A stretch of DNA of 63,327 bases from Inhella proteolytica (GCF_016093275.1 NZ_JAEDAK010000022.1:1-63327); one strand, 5' to 3'. Shown: positions 48,307-56,802, numbered from the stretch's first letter. A program made the numbers and translations. Notes: generated from the letters alone by a model not told the origin.

Positions 48307-49076
48307 CAGAGTTGCTGGACGCGCGCCACCATCTCGCGCGCGCAGTCCACGTAGGCCTGCGCGCCCTTGGAACTGGGGTCGAACACCACACCCGGCTGGC
48401 CGTAGCTGGGGGCCTCGGCCAGGCGCACATTGCGCGGAATGATGGTGTCGAACACCTTGTCGCCAAAGTGGCCCTTGAGCTGTTCGGCCACCTGGTTCTG
48501 CAGGGTGATGCGGGGGTCGAACATGACGCGCAGCAGGCCAATGACCTTGAGGTCGGCGTTCAGATTGCCGTGCACCTGCTTGATGGTGTTGACCAGATCG
48601 GTCAGCCCTTCGAGCGCGTAGTACTCGCACTGCATGGGCACCAGCACGCCGTGGGCGCTGCACAGGCCGTTGAGCGTCAGCATGCTCAAGCTGGGCGGGC
48701 AGTCGATCAGCACGACGTCGTAGTCGCCGTCCACCAGGGCCAGCGCGTCCTTGAGCCGGCGCTCGCGGGCCTCCATGCCCACCAGTTCGACCTCGGCGCC
48801 GGCCAGTTCACGGTTGGCGCCCAGCACGTCGTAGCCGCCGAGTTCGCTGCGTTTGCGGGTCTCGGCCACGCTGGCGTTGCCCAGCAGCACGTCATACACG
48901 GAAGGGTCCAGGCTGCGCTTGTCCACGCCCGAACCCATGGTGGCATTGCCCTGCGGGTCCAGGTCCACCAGCAGCGCGCGCTGGCCGATCTTGGCCAGGC
49001 CGGCGGCCAGGTTGACGCAGGTGGTGGTCTTGCCGACGCCGCCTTTCTGGTTGGCGATGCAGAAGATCTTGGCCAT
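48306..49076 (-). CDS. parA: chromosome partitioning ATPase ParA (Soj)
   Basis: 256 residues. The deviant Walker A is NQKGGVGKTTTCVNLAAGLA (K11-T18), followed by LLVDLDPQGNAT and VVLIDCPPSLSML. It forms the moving gradient that separates ParB-parS complexes. It lies 29 bases downstream of rsmG on the same strand. The start MAKIFCIANQ at 49076 is chosen by family alignment; the upstream frame is a shadow of rsmG. Confidence 0.97.
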   Translation of the reverse strand: MAKIFCIANQKGGVGKTTTCVNLAAGLAKIGQRALLVDLDPQGNATMGSGVDKRSLDPSVYDVLLGNASVAETRKRSELGGYDVLGANRELAGAEVELVGMEARERRLKDALALVDGDYDVVLIDCPPSLSMLTLNGLCSAHGVLVPMQCEYYALEGLTDLVNTIKQVHGNLNADLKVIGLLRVMFDPRITLQNQVAEQLKGHFGDKVFDTIIPRNVRLAEAPSYGQPGVVFDPSSKGAQAYVDCAREMVARVQQL

Positions 49077-49105
49077 GTTGTGTGTGCTGCGGAGAGGGCG
49101 CGAGA

Positions 49106-49750
49106 TTAACCGCGGGGGCGCATCCAGACGATGCAGCGCTGGGCGTCCAGGCCGGGAACCTGCAGTTGTTCCACGTGAAACACCTCGACGTCGGCGGGCA
49201 GGGCGGCGATCTCGTCGGCCGGGTGCTGGCCCTTCAAGGCCATCCACACCCCGCCCGGCGCGAGCAGGCTGCGGGTCAGCAGGACGAAGTCCGCCAGCGA
49301 GGCAAAGGCGCGGCTGGTGATGACGGGGAAGGGCGGGCGGTCCAGCGCTTCCACGCGGGCATGCTCGGCAATGAGGTTCTTCAGGCCCAGCTCGGCGCCC
49401 ACCTGGGCGATGAAGCGGGCCTTCTTGGCCACCGTGTCGACGCAGCTGATGCGCAGGCTGTCGGGGGCCGCGATGGCCCAGGCCACGCCGGGCAGGCCGC
49501 CCCCACTCCCGACATCGAGGATGCGCGTGGGCTGGCCCTGGGTGTGGCGCAGCAGCGGTCTCAGTGCGGCCAGGCTGTCCAGCAGGTGCAGGCGCAGCAT
49601 GCTTTCCGGCTCGCGCACGGCGGTCAGGTTGTAGACCTTGTTCCACTTGGCCAGCAGGGCCAGGTAGTCGAGCAGCTGCTGCCGGCCGGTGGCAGCGAGG
49701 GGCAGGTTCAAGGCCTGCAGGCCTTGATCCAGGGTGTCGGACAGATTCAT
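49106..49750 (-). CDS. rsmG: 16S rRNA (guanine-527-N7) methyltransferase
   Basis: 214 residues. The SAM-binding segment is ILDVGSGGGLPGVAWAIAAPD, with LDSLAALRPLL and FPVITSRAFASLADF. RsmG methylates G527 of 16S rRNA. A near-perfect parS (49167-49182) lies inside its 3' part. It overlaps the cysteine hydrolase by four bases (ATGA at 49747-49750). Confidence 0.96.
   Translation of the reverse strand: MNLSDTLDQGLQALNLPLAATGRQQLLDYLALLAKWNKVYNLTAVREPESMLRLHLLDSLAALRPLLRHTQGQPTRILDVGSGGGLPGVAWAIAAPDSLRISCVDTVAKKARFIAQVGAELGLKNLIAEHARVEALDRPPFPVITSRAFASLADFVLLTRSLLAPGGVWMALKGQHPADEIAALPADVEVFHVEQLQVPGLDAQRCIVWMRPRG
49167..49182. promoter_or_regulatory. parS centromere site inside rsmG
   Basis: TGTTCCACGTGAAACA matches the consensus TGTTTCACGTGAAACA at 15 of 16 positions (C for T at position 5). 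It is the expected ParB-loading site. Confidence 0.9.
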
Positions 49751-50280
49751 GCGGTGCAGTATTGGGCGGCGCTCAGCAGGGTGACGCCGGCGTCTTCCAG
49801 CTCTTCATTGACCTGCTTGCGTACCTCGGTGGCGCTGTGGCCGGCGCGGGGCCAGGTGTGGTGGGCGTCGCGGATCAGGCTGGTGGGTAAGCCGCGCTGC
49901 AAGGCGGCTGCCGCGGTGGCCTGCACGCAGAGCTCGCTCTGCAGCCCGGCGAGCACCAGCTGCGTCACGCCCAGGCGCTCCAGGGTTTCGCTCAGCAGCG
50001 GGTTGCTGAAGGCGCTGGGGGCGGACTTGACGATGCGGGGTTCATGCGGTGCGGGGTCCAGGCGCGGGTCGATTTCGAAGCCCGGGCACTGCGGGTGCAG
50101 CGGGGCTTCGGGCTCTTCCTCAGCGTGCTGAATCCAGATCACCGGCTCGCCACGGCGGCGTGCGGCTTCGAGCAGGCGCAGGCAGGCGGCCACCAGCGGG
50201 TCGCCGTCCGGCATGGGGTCGCAGCGTTCGCCGTCAAAGGCACCGCGCTGCAGATCGATGAGCAGGAGGGCACGGGTCAT
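49747..50280 (-). CDS. isochorismatase-like cysteine hydrolase
   Basis: 177 residues. The triad is visible as Asp in [11 protein letters not shown], Lys in [10 protein letters not shown] and Cys in [12 protein letters not shown]. This family hydrolyses amides such as nicotinamide or ureidoacrylate; the substrate is not clear. It sits between mnmG and rsmG with 4-base overlaps on both sides, breaking the otherwise conserved gidA-gidB neighbourhood. Confidence 0.9.
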   Translation of the reverse strand: MTRALLLIDLQRGAFDGERCDPMPDGDPLVAACLRLLEAARRRGEPVIWIQHAEEEPEAPLHPQCPGFEIDPRLDPAPHEPRIVKSAPSAFSNPLLSETLERLGVTQLVLAGLQSELCVQATAAAALQRGLPTSLIRDAHHTWPRAGHSATEVRKQVNEELEDAGVTLLSAAQYCTA

Positions 50281-52253
50281 GCGGCGTCCGGTTGTGCGAG
50301 GGAGCTTGCAGTGTCGTTGTCCGCGAAGCCCTTGAAACGGCCCTTGCGCAAATGGATCAGCAGCAGCGAGATGGCGGCTGGCGTGATGCCCGAGATGCGC
50401 GAGGCCTGGCCCAGGGTTTCGGGGCGGTGCGTGGCGAGCTTCTGACGCGCCTCGATGGAGAGGGCGGTGACCTGGGCGTAGTCCAGCTCGGCCGGCAGCC
50501 TCAGGTGTTCGAAGGCGGCGGCACGGGCCACATCGTCCTGCTGCTTGTCGATGTAGCCGGCGTACTTGGTGGCGATCTCCAGCTGTTCGATGACGGCGTC
50601 GGCCAGCTCCGCACCCAGCTCGGTCTGCAATGTTTCACGTGAAACATCGAAGCCCGGTTTGCCAATCCTGCCGGCCTCGGCCACCGCGTCGAAGCTCACG
50701 CCCGGGCGGCGCAGCAGGTCCGTCAGCCGGTATTCGCGCTCCAGTGACTTGCCCACCAAACGCTCGGCCTCGGCAGCCGGCAGGCTGTTCGGATTGACCC
50801 AGCTGCTCTTGAAGCGCTCGGCCTCGCGCGCCAGCGCGTCGCGCTTGCGGCAGAAGGCGTCCCAGCGCGCGTCGTCCACCAGGCCGAGCTGGCGGCCGGT
50901 CTCGGTCAGGCGCAGGTCGGCGTTGTCCTCGCGCAGTTGCAGCCGGAACTCGGCGCGGCTGGTGAACATGCGGTAGGGCTCGGTCACGCCCTTGGTGATC
51001 AGGTCGTCCACCAGCACGCCCAGGTAGGCCTGGTGGCGCTCCGGCACCCAGGCGTCCTTGCCCTGCACCTGAAGCGCCGCGTTGGCGCCGGCGAACAAGC
51101 CTTGCGCCGCCGCTTCCTCGTAGCCGGTGGTGCCATTGATCTGACCGGCGAAAAACAGACCCTGGATGGCCTTGGTCTCGAAGCTGCTTTTGAGCGCCCG
51201 CGGGTCGAAGTAGTCGTACTCGATGGCGTAGCCGGGCCGCAGGATGTGGGCGTGCTCCAGGCCGACCATCGAGCGCACGGCGGCGAGCTGGATGTCGAAG
51301 GGCAGAGAGGTCGAGATGCCGTTCGGATAGAACTCGTGCGTGGTCAGGCCCTCGGGCTCCAGGAAGATCTGGTGGCTGTCCTTGCCGGCAAAGCGGTTGA
51401 TCTTGTCCTCGATGCTGGGGCAGTAGCGCGGGCCCACGCCTTCGATGACGCCGGTGAACATCGGGCTGCGGTCGAAGCCGCTGCGGATGATCTCGTGGGT
51501 GCGCCCGTTGGTGTGGGTGATCCAGCAGGGCAGTTGCTTCGGGTGCATCGCCGCCGAGCCCATGAAGCTGAACACCGGCACCGGATCCAGGTCGCCCGGC
51601 TGCTCCTCGCACTTGCTGAAGTCGATCGTCTTGCCGTCGATGCGCGGCGGCGTGCCGGTCTTCAGCCGCCCTTGCGGCAGCTTGAGTTCCTTGAGCCGGC
51701 TGGAGAGCGACACCGCGGGCGGATCGCCCGCGCGCCCGGCCGGGTAGTTCTGCAGGCCGATGTGGATGCGCCCGTCCAGGAAGGTGCCGGCCGTCAGCAC
51801 CACGGCGCGGCTGCGAAAGCGGATGCCGCTCTGCGTGACGGCGCCGACCACGCGGTCGCCCTCCACCATCAGGTCGTCCACCGCCTGCTGGAACAGCGTC
51901 AGGTTCGGCTGGTTCTCCAGCATGCGGCGGATGGCGGCCTTGTAGAGGATGCGATCCGCCTGCGCGCGGGTGGCACGCACGGCCGGGCCCTTGCTGCCAT
52001 TGAGGATGCGGAACTGGATGCCGCCCTCGTCGGTGGCCAGCGCCATCGCGCCGCCCAGGGCGTCGACCTCCTTCACCAGATGGCCTTTGCCGATGCCGCC
52101 GATGCTGGGGTTGCAGCTCATCTGGCCCAGGGTCTCGATGTTGTGCGTCAGCAGCAGGGTGTTCACGCCCATGCGCGCCGCGGCCAGCGCGGCCTCGGTG
52201 CCGGCGTGTCCGCCGCCAACCACGATGACGTCGAATTCGGTGGGGTAGAGCAT
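50277..52253 (-). CDS. mnmG: tRNA uridine-5-carboxymethylaminomethyl modification enzyme MnmG (GidA)
   Basis: 658 residues, the normal length. FAD-binding [19 protein letters not shown], the conserved [38 protein letters not shown] and [17 protein letters not shown] are all present. With MnmE it modifies U34 of several tRNAs. The start MLYPTEFDV at 52253 is two bases after the stop codon of a toxin gene, so no separate promoter is visible. A perfect parS lies at 50631-50646 within the coding region. Confidence 0.97.
   Translation of the reverse strand: MLYPTEFDVIVVGGGHAGTEAALAAARMGVNTLLLTHNIETLGQMSCNPSIGGIGKGHLVKEVDALGGAMALATDEGGIQFRILNGSKGPAVRATRAQADRILYKAAIRRMLENQPNLTLFQQAVDDLMVEGDRVVGAVTQSGIRFRSRAVVLTAGTFLDGRIHIGLQNYPAGRAGDPPAVSLSSRLKELKLPQGRLKTGTPPRIDGKTIDFSKCEEQPGDLDPVPVFSFMGSAAMHPKQLPCWITHTNGRTHEIIRSGFDRSPMFTGVIEGVGPRYCPSIEDKINRFAGKDSHQIFLEPEGLTTHEFYPNGISTSLPFDIQLAAVRSMVGLEHAHILRPGYAIEYDYFDPRALKSSFETKAIQGLFFAGQINGTTGYEEAAAQGLFAGANAALQVQGKDAWVPERHQAYLGVLVDDLITKGVTEPYRMFTSRAEFRLQLREDNADLRLTETGRQLGLVDDARWDAFCRKRDALAREAERFKSSWVNPNSLPAAEAERLVGKSLEREYRLTDLLRRPGVSFDAVAEAGRIGKPGFDVSRETLQTELGAELADAVIEQLEIATKYAGYIDKQQDDVARAAAFEHLRLPAELDYAQVTALSIEARQKLATHRPETLGQASRISGITPAAISLLLIHLRKGRFKGFADNDTASSLAQPDAA
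50631..50646. promoter_or_regulatory. canonical parS inside mnmG
   Basis: TGTTTCACGTGAAACA, the perfect 16-bp palindromic consensus for ParB binding. It lies in the 3' half of mnmG, 1.45 kb from the parS in rsmG. Confidence 0.96.
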
Positions 52254-52255
52254 GG

Positions 52256-52675
52256 TCAGGCTTCGATGAGTTGGGTCTTCAGGCCGGAGGCGGCGGCGGC
52301 CTCGGCCTGGCGGCGGTCGGCGGTGATGAACAGGTCGGCCGCGGCCTGCTGGGCGGCGGCCACATGCAGGGCGTCCATGGCGCGCAGGCGGTGGCGCAGC
52401 AGCAGGGCCAGGGTCAGGGTCTCGACGCGGCGGTCCAGCTCCACGCGCTCGAAGTCCTCGAAATCGATGTGCACCAGGCCCACCAAGCGCTGCACCTCGT
52501 TGGGCGCCATCACGCCATCGTGCTGGTTGCGCGCAAAGGCCGAGACGATCTCCGCCTTGCAATGCGCGGCCACCGCCACCTGGGTGGCCTGGGCCAGCAG
52601 CTGTTGCACGGCGTCGCGGCCGCGTTCGTCCAGGTAGCGCTTCACCAGGGCCGAGGGGTCGAATGCCAGCTTCAC
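52256..52675 (-). CDS. VapC-type PIN-domain toxin (pair 2)
   Basis: 139 residues. PIN-domain acidic residues occur in [41 protein letters not shown] and [12 protein letters not shown]. It is a likely RNase toxin. Its ATG overlaps the antitoxin stop by 4 bases (52672-52675). The stop codon is two bases from the mnmG start, so mnmG is read from the toxin-antitoxin transcript. Confidence 0.9.
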   Translation of the reverse strand: MKLAFDPSALVKRYLDERGRDAVQQLLAQATQVAVAAHCKAEIVSAFARNQHDGVMAPNEVQRLVGLVHIDFEDFERVELDRRVETLTLALLLRHRLRAMDALHVAAAQQAAADLFITADRRQAEAAAASGLKTQLIEA

Positions 52676-52905
52676 TCGCGGTCCTCCAGCAGCAGCTGGG
52701 CGGCGGTCTTGCCGTCCGGGCGCGGGGCGTGGGCGGGTTCGATGGCGCGCTTCCAGGCCGGCGTCTCCGCGGCTTCAGGCTTCACCGGCACCAGCTCCGC
52801 CACCGGCTTGCCATGGCGCAAGATGCGCACGGTCTGGCCCTGCTCGACCAGATCCAGCATGGCCGAGACGTTGGCGCGGAACTCGCTCAGGGGCAGGGTG
52901 TGCAT
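52672..52905 (-). CDS. antitoxin, Phd/YefM family (pair 2)
   Basis: 77 residues. [41 protein letters not shown] is the Phd fold; the C-terminus is an acidic/basic tail that should cover the toxin. It probably binds the TGTACAAAA repeats just upstream to autoregulate. With the toxin it makes an intact type II module. Confidence 0.9.
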   Translation of the reverse strand: MHTLPLSEFRANVSAMLDLVEQGQTVRILRHGKPVAELVPVKPEAAETPAWKRAIEPAHAPRPDGKTAAQLLLEDRE

Positions 52906-52911
52906 GGTATT

Positions 52912-52935
52912 TGTACAAAAGCGTGGTTTTGTACA
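52912..52935. promoter_or_regulatory. operator candidate of toxin-antitoxin pair 2
   Basis: TGTACAAAA (52912-52920) and TTTTGTACA (52927-52935) form a perfect 9-bp inverted repeat with a six-base spacer just upstream of the antitoxin ATG. It is the natural site for antitoxin autoregulation, and would also govern mnmG transcription. Confidence 0.75.
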
Positions 52936-53027
52936 TTTTGCCGCCGGCCCCGAGGAAATGCCAGGACCAGGGCTTTGGGGCTCGTGCTGGAATCGACGCG
53001 CCAGCCCCCGCTGGGAGGAGAGTTCCG

Positions 53028-53534
53028 ATGTCGATTTCCATGTGCCAAGCCACCAGCCCGCGCTTCATCAACGGGCTGCTCAATCTCAGCAACATCCTGA
53101 AGAAGGCGGCCGAGCATGCGGCCGCCCACAAGATCGACCCCAACGCGCTGCTGCAGGCGCGGCTCTACCCGGACATGTTTCCGCTCACGCGCCAGGTGCA
53201 GATCGCCTGCGACCAGGCCAAGGGCGCGGTGGCGCGCCTGACCGGCCAGGAACCACCCAAGCACGAGGACAGCGAGCAGAGCTTCGATGACCTGCAGGCG
53301 CGCATCAAGAAGACCATCGCCTACATCGAGTCCGTGCCCCTGCAGGCGCTGGACGGCAGCGAGAGCCGCGGCATCCACCTCAAGGTGGCGGGCAAGGAGC
53401 TCACCTTCGTGGGCAGCCAGTACCTGATGGGCTGGGCCTGGCCCAACTTCCACTTCCACAGCAGCATGGCCTACGCCATCCTGCGCCACAACGGCGTGCC
53501 GCTGGGCAAGGCGGATTACCTCGGCGAGGTCTGA
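53028..53534 (+). CDS. DUF1993 family protein
   Basis: 168 residues from ATG 53028, preceded by GGGAGGAGAG. The sequence ATSPRFINGLLNLSNILKKA, PDMFPLTRQVQIACDQAKGAVARL and MGWAWPNFHFHSSMAYAILRHNGV fits DUF1993, a DinB-like four-helix fold of unknown function with histidines for a metal. The long in-frame 5' extension crosses the operator and is not used. Confidence 0.9.
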   Translation: MSISMCQATSPRFINGLLNLSNILKKAAEHAAAHKIDPNALLQARLYPDMFPLTRQVQIACDQAKGAVARLTGQEPPKHEDSEQSFDDLQARIKKTIAYIESVPLQALDGSESRGIHLKVAGKELTFVGSQYLMGWAWPNFHFHSSMAYAILRHNGVPLGKADYLGEV

Positions 53535-53589
53535 ACTTCCAGGCTGAGCGCGGGCCGCAGGGCCCGCATGTCGCCCCAAAGCTCTTGTG

Positions 53590-53621
53590 ATATTTCCATG
53601 TTTATGGAAACATGGAAATAT
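53590..53621. promoter_or_regulatory. ArsR-type operator overlapping the arsR start codon
   Basis: ATATTTCCATGTTT (53590-53603) and AAACATGGAAATAT (53608-53621) form a perfect 14-bp inverted repeat with a four-base spacer ATGG. Its right arm runs into the start codon at 53620. An AT-rich perfect repeat in this GC-rich genome is strong evidence for a regulatory site. Confidence 0.85.
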
Positions 53622-53955
53622 GAATGACGAGCAAGTCATCAAAGCCCTGGCCGCCTTGGCCCATCCCGTGCGCCTGACGGTGTTCCGCGCCCTGGTGGCT
53701 GCCGGCCCGCAGGGCCTGGTGCCCAGCGTGATGCAGGAAGGCCTGGGCATTCCTGCGCCCACGTTGTCCTTCCACCTGAAGGAGCTCAGCGCCGCGGGTT
53801 TGATCGCCAGCGAGCGCGAAGGCCGCAGCCTGATCTACCGCCCCGAGTTTGAGCGCATGGCCGCCGTGCTCGGCTATCTGCTGGCGAACTGCTGCCAGGG
53901 TGGCGGCAGCTGCCTGCCCGCACTCCCCAGTTGTCTGAAAGCCCCCTCGCCATGA
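53620..53955 (+). CDS. arsR: ArsR/SmtB-family repressor
   Basis: 111 residues. Winged HTH: LAALAHPVRLTVFRALVAAG, then GIPAPTLSFHLKELSAAGLI. A C-terminal cysteine cluster NCCQGGGSCLPALPSC gives Cys pairs that may bind arsenite, as in C-terminal-site ArsR proteins. The start at 53620 is set by the family N-terminus, although it lies inside the inverted repeat; GGAA precedes it by six bases. It overlaps the hydroxylase gene (ATGA at 53952-53955). Confidence 0.9.
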   Translation: MNDEQVIKALAALAHPVRLTVFRALVAAGPQGLVPSVMQEGLGIPAPTLSFHLKELSAAGLIASEREGRSLIYRPEFERMAAVLGYLLANCCQGGGSCLPALPSCLKAPSP

Positions 53956-54794
53956 AGACCCATCCGCTTTACCCCGCGGCCGCCTTCGGGGGCCTGGCTG
54001 CCTGGGCCCTGGGATATGCAGCCGCCTGGCCCCTGGAGGCCGTGGTGCTGGGCTGGAGCCTGGCCATGCTGGCCTGGGGCATCTGGCTGGAGCGTCGCCA
54101 GCCCTTCGACCCCGACTGGCAGCGCGCCCGCCCGGGCGAAGCCTGCACCGACCGCTGCAGCGCGCTGGTGCTGCTGGGTGTGGTCGATCCCTTGCTCAAG
54201 GCCGCGCTGCCGCTGGCCGTGCTGGCCCTCTGGCCCGCCAGCGGCGCCTGGCAGGCCCCGCTGGCGCTGCAGGCCGTGCTGGCCCTGCTGTGGATGGAGC
54301 TGGCCAAGTACGCCAGCCACCGCCTGCACCATGAATGGCCGCTGCTCTGGCGCCTGCATGCCCTGCACCACAGCAGCGAGCGCCTGTACTGGCTCAACAA
54401 CTTCCGCTTCCACCCGCTGAACTACGCCCTCAACCAGACCCTGGCCTTGCTGCCCCTGCTGATGCTGGGTGTGGCGCCCGAAGCCCTCAGCCTGGCCCTG
54501 GCTTTCAGCCAGCCGGTGCTGGTGCTGCAGCACCTGAATGCCGATGTGCGCAGCGGCTTCTGGAACCGTGTCTTCAGCACCAACGAGGCGCACCGCTGGC
54601 ACCACAGCGCCCGTCCGGAGGAAGCGAATGCCAACTACGGCGCCGCGCTGTTGATCTGGGACCAGCTGTTCGGCACCTACCGCTGGCCCGTGCCCGGCGA
54701 GCGGCCGGCGCGCATCGGCCTGTTCGGCAACGGCGGCGGCTATCCCGCCCGCGCCTCTTATCTGAAGCAGCTGCTTGGCGGCTGCTGCGCATGA
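53952..54794 (+). CDS. sterol desaturase / fatty acid hydroxylase superfamily protein in ars operon
   Basis: 280 residues with several membrane helices. The histidine boxes of the superfamily are present: YASHRLHHEW, LHALHHSSER and AHRWHHSARPEE, with NYGAALLIWDQLFGTYRWP near the end. These bind two iron atoms and catalyse O2-dependent C-H oxidation of lipids. Its position between arsR and arsC is odd for an arsenic operon; the substrate is unknown. The start at 53952 is the ATGA-coupled ATG. Confidence 0.85.
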   Translation: MKTHPLYPAAAFGGLAAWALGYAAAWPLEAVVLGWSLAMLAWGIWLERRQPFDPDWQRARPGEACTDRCSALVLLGVVDPLLKAALPLAVLALWPASGAWQAPLALQAVLALLWMELAKYASHRLHHEWPLLWRLHALHHSSERLYWLNNFRFHPLNYALNQTLALLPLLMLGVAPEALSLALAFSQPVLVLQHLNADVRSGFWNRVFSTNEAHRWHHSARPEEANANYGAALLIWDQLFGTYRWPVPGERPARIGLFGNGGGYPARASYLKQLLGGCCA

Positions 54795-54795
54795 C

Positions 54796-55284
54796 ATGAC
54801 CCACCACATCCTGATTCTTTGCACCCACAACTCGGCCCGCAGCGCGTTGGCCGAGGCCATGCTGAACCACTGGGCCCAGCGCCTCGGCCGCCCGTTTCAG
54901 GCGCACAGCGCCGGCAGCGCCCCCAGCGGCCGCACCAACCCCCATGCCCTCAGCGTGCTGGAGCGCGCCGGCATCGATGTGAGCGGCTTGCGCAGCAAGA
55001 GCTGGGATGAATTCGCCGCCCCCGGGGCCCCGCAGCTGGATGCCGTGATCACCGTGTGCGACAGCGCAGCCGCCGAGACCTGCCCGATCTGGCCCGGCGC
55101 GCCCGTGCAGGTGCACTGGGGCTACCCGGATCCTTCGAACGCCGCGCCCGAGCTGCGGGAGGAGGCTTTTGAGTTGACCCGCCAGGCCCTGGGCTATCGC
55201 ATGCTGCAGCTGCTGGCCGTGCCGTGGGAGACGCTGGATGCCGCCGGCCGCCGCGCCGCGCTGAACGAGATCGCGGCGCGATGA
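54796..55284 (+). CDS. arsC: low-molecular-weight phosphatase-like arsenate reductase
   Basis: 162 residues. P-loop CTHNSARSALAEAML (Cys9, Arg15) and the later DAVITVCDSAAAETCPIWPGAPV with further cysteines match thioredoxin-coupled ArsC of the LMW-PTP type. It reduces arsenate to arsenite. It starts two bases after the hydroxylase stop and overlaps the aquaporin by four bases (ATGA at 55281-55284). Confidence 0.9.
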   Translation: MTHHILILCTHNSARSALAEAMLNHWAQRLGRPFQAHSAGSAPSGRTNPHALSVLERAGIDVSGLRSKSWDEFAAPGAPQLDAVITVCDSAAAETCPIWPGAPVQVHWGYPDPSNAAPELREEAFELTRQALGYRMLQLLAVPWETLDAAGRRAALNEIAAR

Positions 55285-55922
55285 GCGCCGCAAGCACGCG
55301 CACCCGGCTGCTGGCCGAGTGCCTCGGCACGGCCGGTTTGCTGGCGGTGGTGGTGGGTTCGGGGGTGATGGCCGAGCGCCTGGCCGGCGGCAATGCTGCC
55401 GTGGCCCTGCTGGCCAATACCGGCGCCACGGTGCTGGGCCTGTGGGTGCTGATCGAGCTGCTCGGTCCGCTCAGCGGCGCGCACTTCAACCCGGCGGTGA
55501 CGCTCACGCTGAAAGCGTTGCGACGTTTTGACGGCCCGGTGGCCGGCTACATCGCCGCCCAGTTGCTGGGCGCGGCGCTGGGCGTGCTGGCGGTGCACGC
55601 CATGTTCGAGTTGCCGCTGCTGCAGCTGGCGGCCAAGCCGCGTGAAGGTGCGGCGCAGTGGCTGTCGGAAGGGGTGGCCACGCTGTGCCTCTTGGCGGTG
55701 GTGCTGCGCGCCCCGCCGGACAGGGCGCCGGCACTGGTGGCCGCCACGGTCGGGGCGGGCTACTGGGCCACCGCCTCGACCTTCTTCGCCAACCCGGCCG
55801 CCGTGTTCGGGCGCATGCTCAGCGACAGTTTTGCCGGCATTGCCCCGGCCAGCGCGCCGGGCTTTGTGGCCGCCGAGCTGGCGGCCGTCCTCCTGGTCTG
55901 GGCCCTGTGGCCCAGGCGTTGA
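55281..55922 (+). CDS. MIP/aquaporin family channel, AqpS-like
   Basis: 213 residues with six hydrophobic segments. The first NPA box is in GPLSGAHFNPAVTLTL; the second is FANPAAVFGRML. In related ars operons AqpS lets arsenite leave the cell after ArsC reduction. Here it is the last gene of the arsR-hydroxylase-arsC-aqpS transcript. Alternative: a plain glycerol facilitator. Confidence 0.88.
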   Translation: MSAASTRTRLLAECLGTAGLLAVVVGSGVMAERLAGGNAAVALLANTGATVLGLWVLIELLGPLSGAHFNPAVTLTLKALRRFDGPVAGYIAAQLLGAALGVLAVHAMFELPLLQLAAKPREGAAQWLSEGVATLCLLAVVLRAPPDRAPALVAATVGAGYWATASTFFANPAAVFGRMLSDSFAGIAPASAPGFVAAELAAVLLVWALWPRR

Positions 55923-56039
55923 TCAGGCCAGCAGCTGAACGGCGGTGGCGATCGTCAGGATCAGGGTGCTGACCAGGGCGATGGCCTGGACGGCGATGTA
56001 GATGTGACGGTCAGTGTGCAGGGTGGCAGTGGTGTTCAT
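55923..56039 (-). CDS. 38-residue single-pass membrane microprotein
   Basis: An ATG at 56039 is preceded by AAGGAGAAACCCG, a strong ribosome binding site, and opens a frame reading MNTTATLHTDRHIYIAVQ then AIALVSTLILTIATAVQLLA before a stop at 55923, directly abutting the aquaporin stop. The hydrophobic helix of about 20 residues is typical of regulatory microproteins. It is below normal gene-calling length and no family is recognised. Confidence 0.65.
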   Translation of the reverse strand: MNTTATLHTDRHIYIAVQAIALVSTLILTIATAVQLLA

Positions 56040-56175
56040 TCGGGTTTCTCCTTAGTTGCGGGGCGCATGATGCCTCAGACTCCGTGAAAACCCTATGACA
56101 AATTGTCATCGACCCATCCAAGTAAGGGATGTCAAAGGTCAGCCGACGGCCCGAAGACCGCCGGCCTGAGCCTGA

Positions 56176-56706
56176 TCAGGCCCGGTGCAGGGGCACGGCC
56201 GGGAAGTCCAGCGGGGTCTCGAAGGCGTTGTTCACATAGTTGGTGAACAGGTTCAGCGCCACATGGGCCAGGATCTCCACCGCCTCGCCGTCGTCAAAGC
56301 CGGCAGCCTTCAGGGCCTGCAGTTGCTCGGCGCTGACGCGGCCGCGCTGCTCCACCAAGGCCAGCACAAAGCGCAGGGCCGCCTGGGTGCGGGGCTCGGC
56401 GCTTTCGCCCATCTGCGCGGCGCGCAGCGTGTCGCTGCTCAGGCCAGCCTTGCGGCCCAGGGCCGTGTGCGCCGCCAGGCAGTAGTGGCAGCCATTGCGC
56501 TCGGCCACCGCCACGGCAATCTGCTCGCCCAGGGCCGCGCCCAGCCGGCCGCCCCCCAGGGCGCCGAAGCTGCCCCACATGGCCTGCAGGGCGGCGGGCG
56601 AGTTGGCGACGGCACGGAACATCGCCGGCACGGCGCCGAAGGCGGCGTGGATGGGGTCCAGCAGTTCGGGGGCTTGGCTGCGTTCGATCAGGCGGATGCG
56701 GGCCAT
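56176..56706 (-). CDS. AhpD-like carboxymuconolactone decarboxylase family protein
   Basis: 176 residues from ATG 56706. The active-site motif is VAERNGCHYCLAAHTALG (CxxC-x3-H), diagnostic of AhpD-like peroxidase/redox proteins, and FTNYVNNAFETPLDF marks the C-terminus. It may reduce peroxides or alkyl hydroperoxides. The divergent AraC-type gene 97 bases away likely regulates it. Confidence 0.9.
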   Translation of the reverse strand: MARIRLIERSQAPELLDPIHAAFGAVPAMFRAVANSPAALQAMWGSFGALGGGRLGAALGEQIAVAVAERNGCHYCLAAHTALGRKAGLSSDTLRAAQMGESAEPRTQAALRFVLALVEQRGRVSAEQLQALKAAGFDDGEAVEILAHVALNLFTNYVNNAFETPLDFPAVPLHRA

Positions 56707-56755
56707 GGTGGGCTCCTTGGGGTGGGGTTGAGGAGCCCTCACTGTGCCGGGCGGG

Positions 56756-56792
56756 TTGATACGATAGGGCTCAATTCATCCAGCATTGATAC
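56756..56792. promoter_or_regulatory. direct repeats upstream of the AhpD/AraC divergent pair
   Basis: TTGATAC occurs at 56756-56762 and 56786-56792, 30 bases apart (about three helical turns), between the divergent start codons. AraC-type regulators typically bind such direct repeats. Confidence 0.5.
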
Positions 56793-56802
56793 CTAATCGT
56801 CC

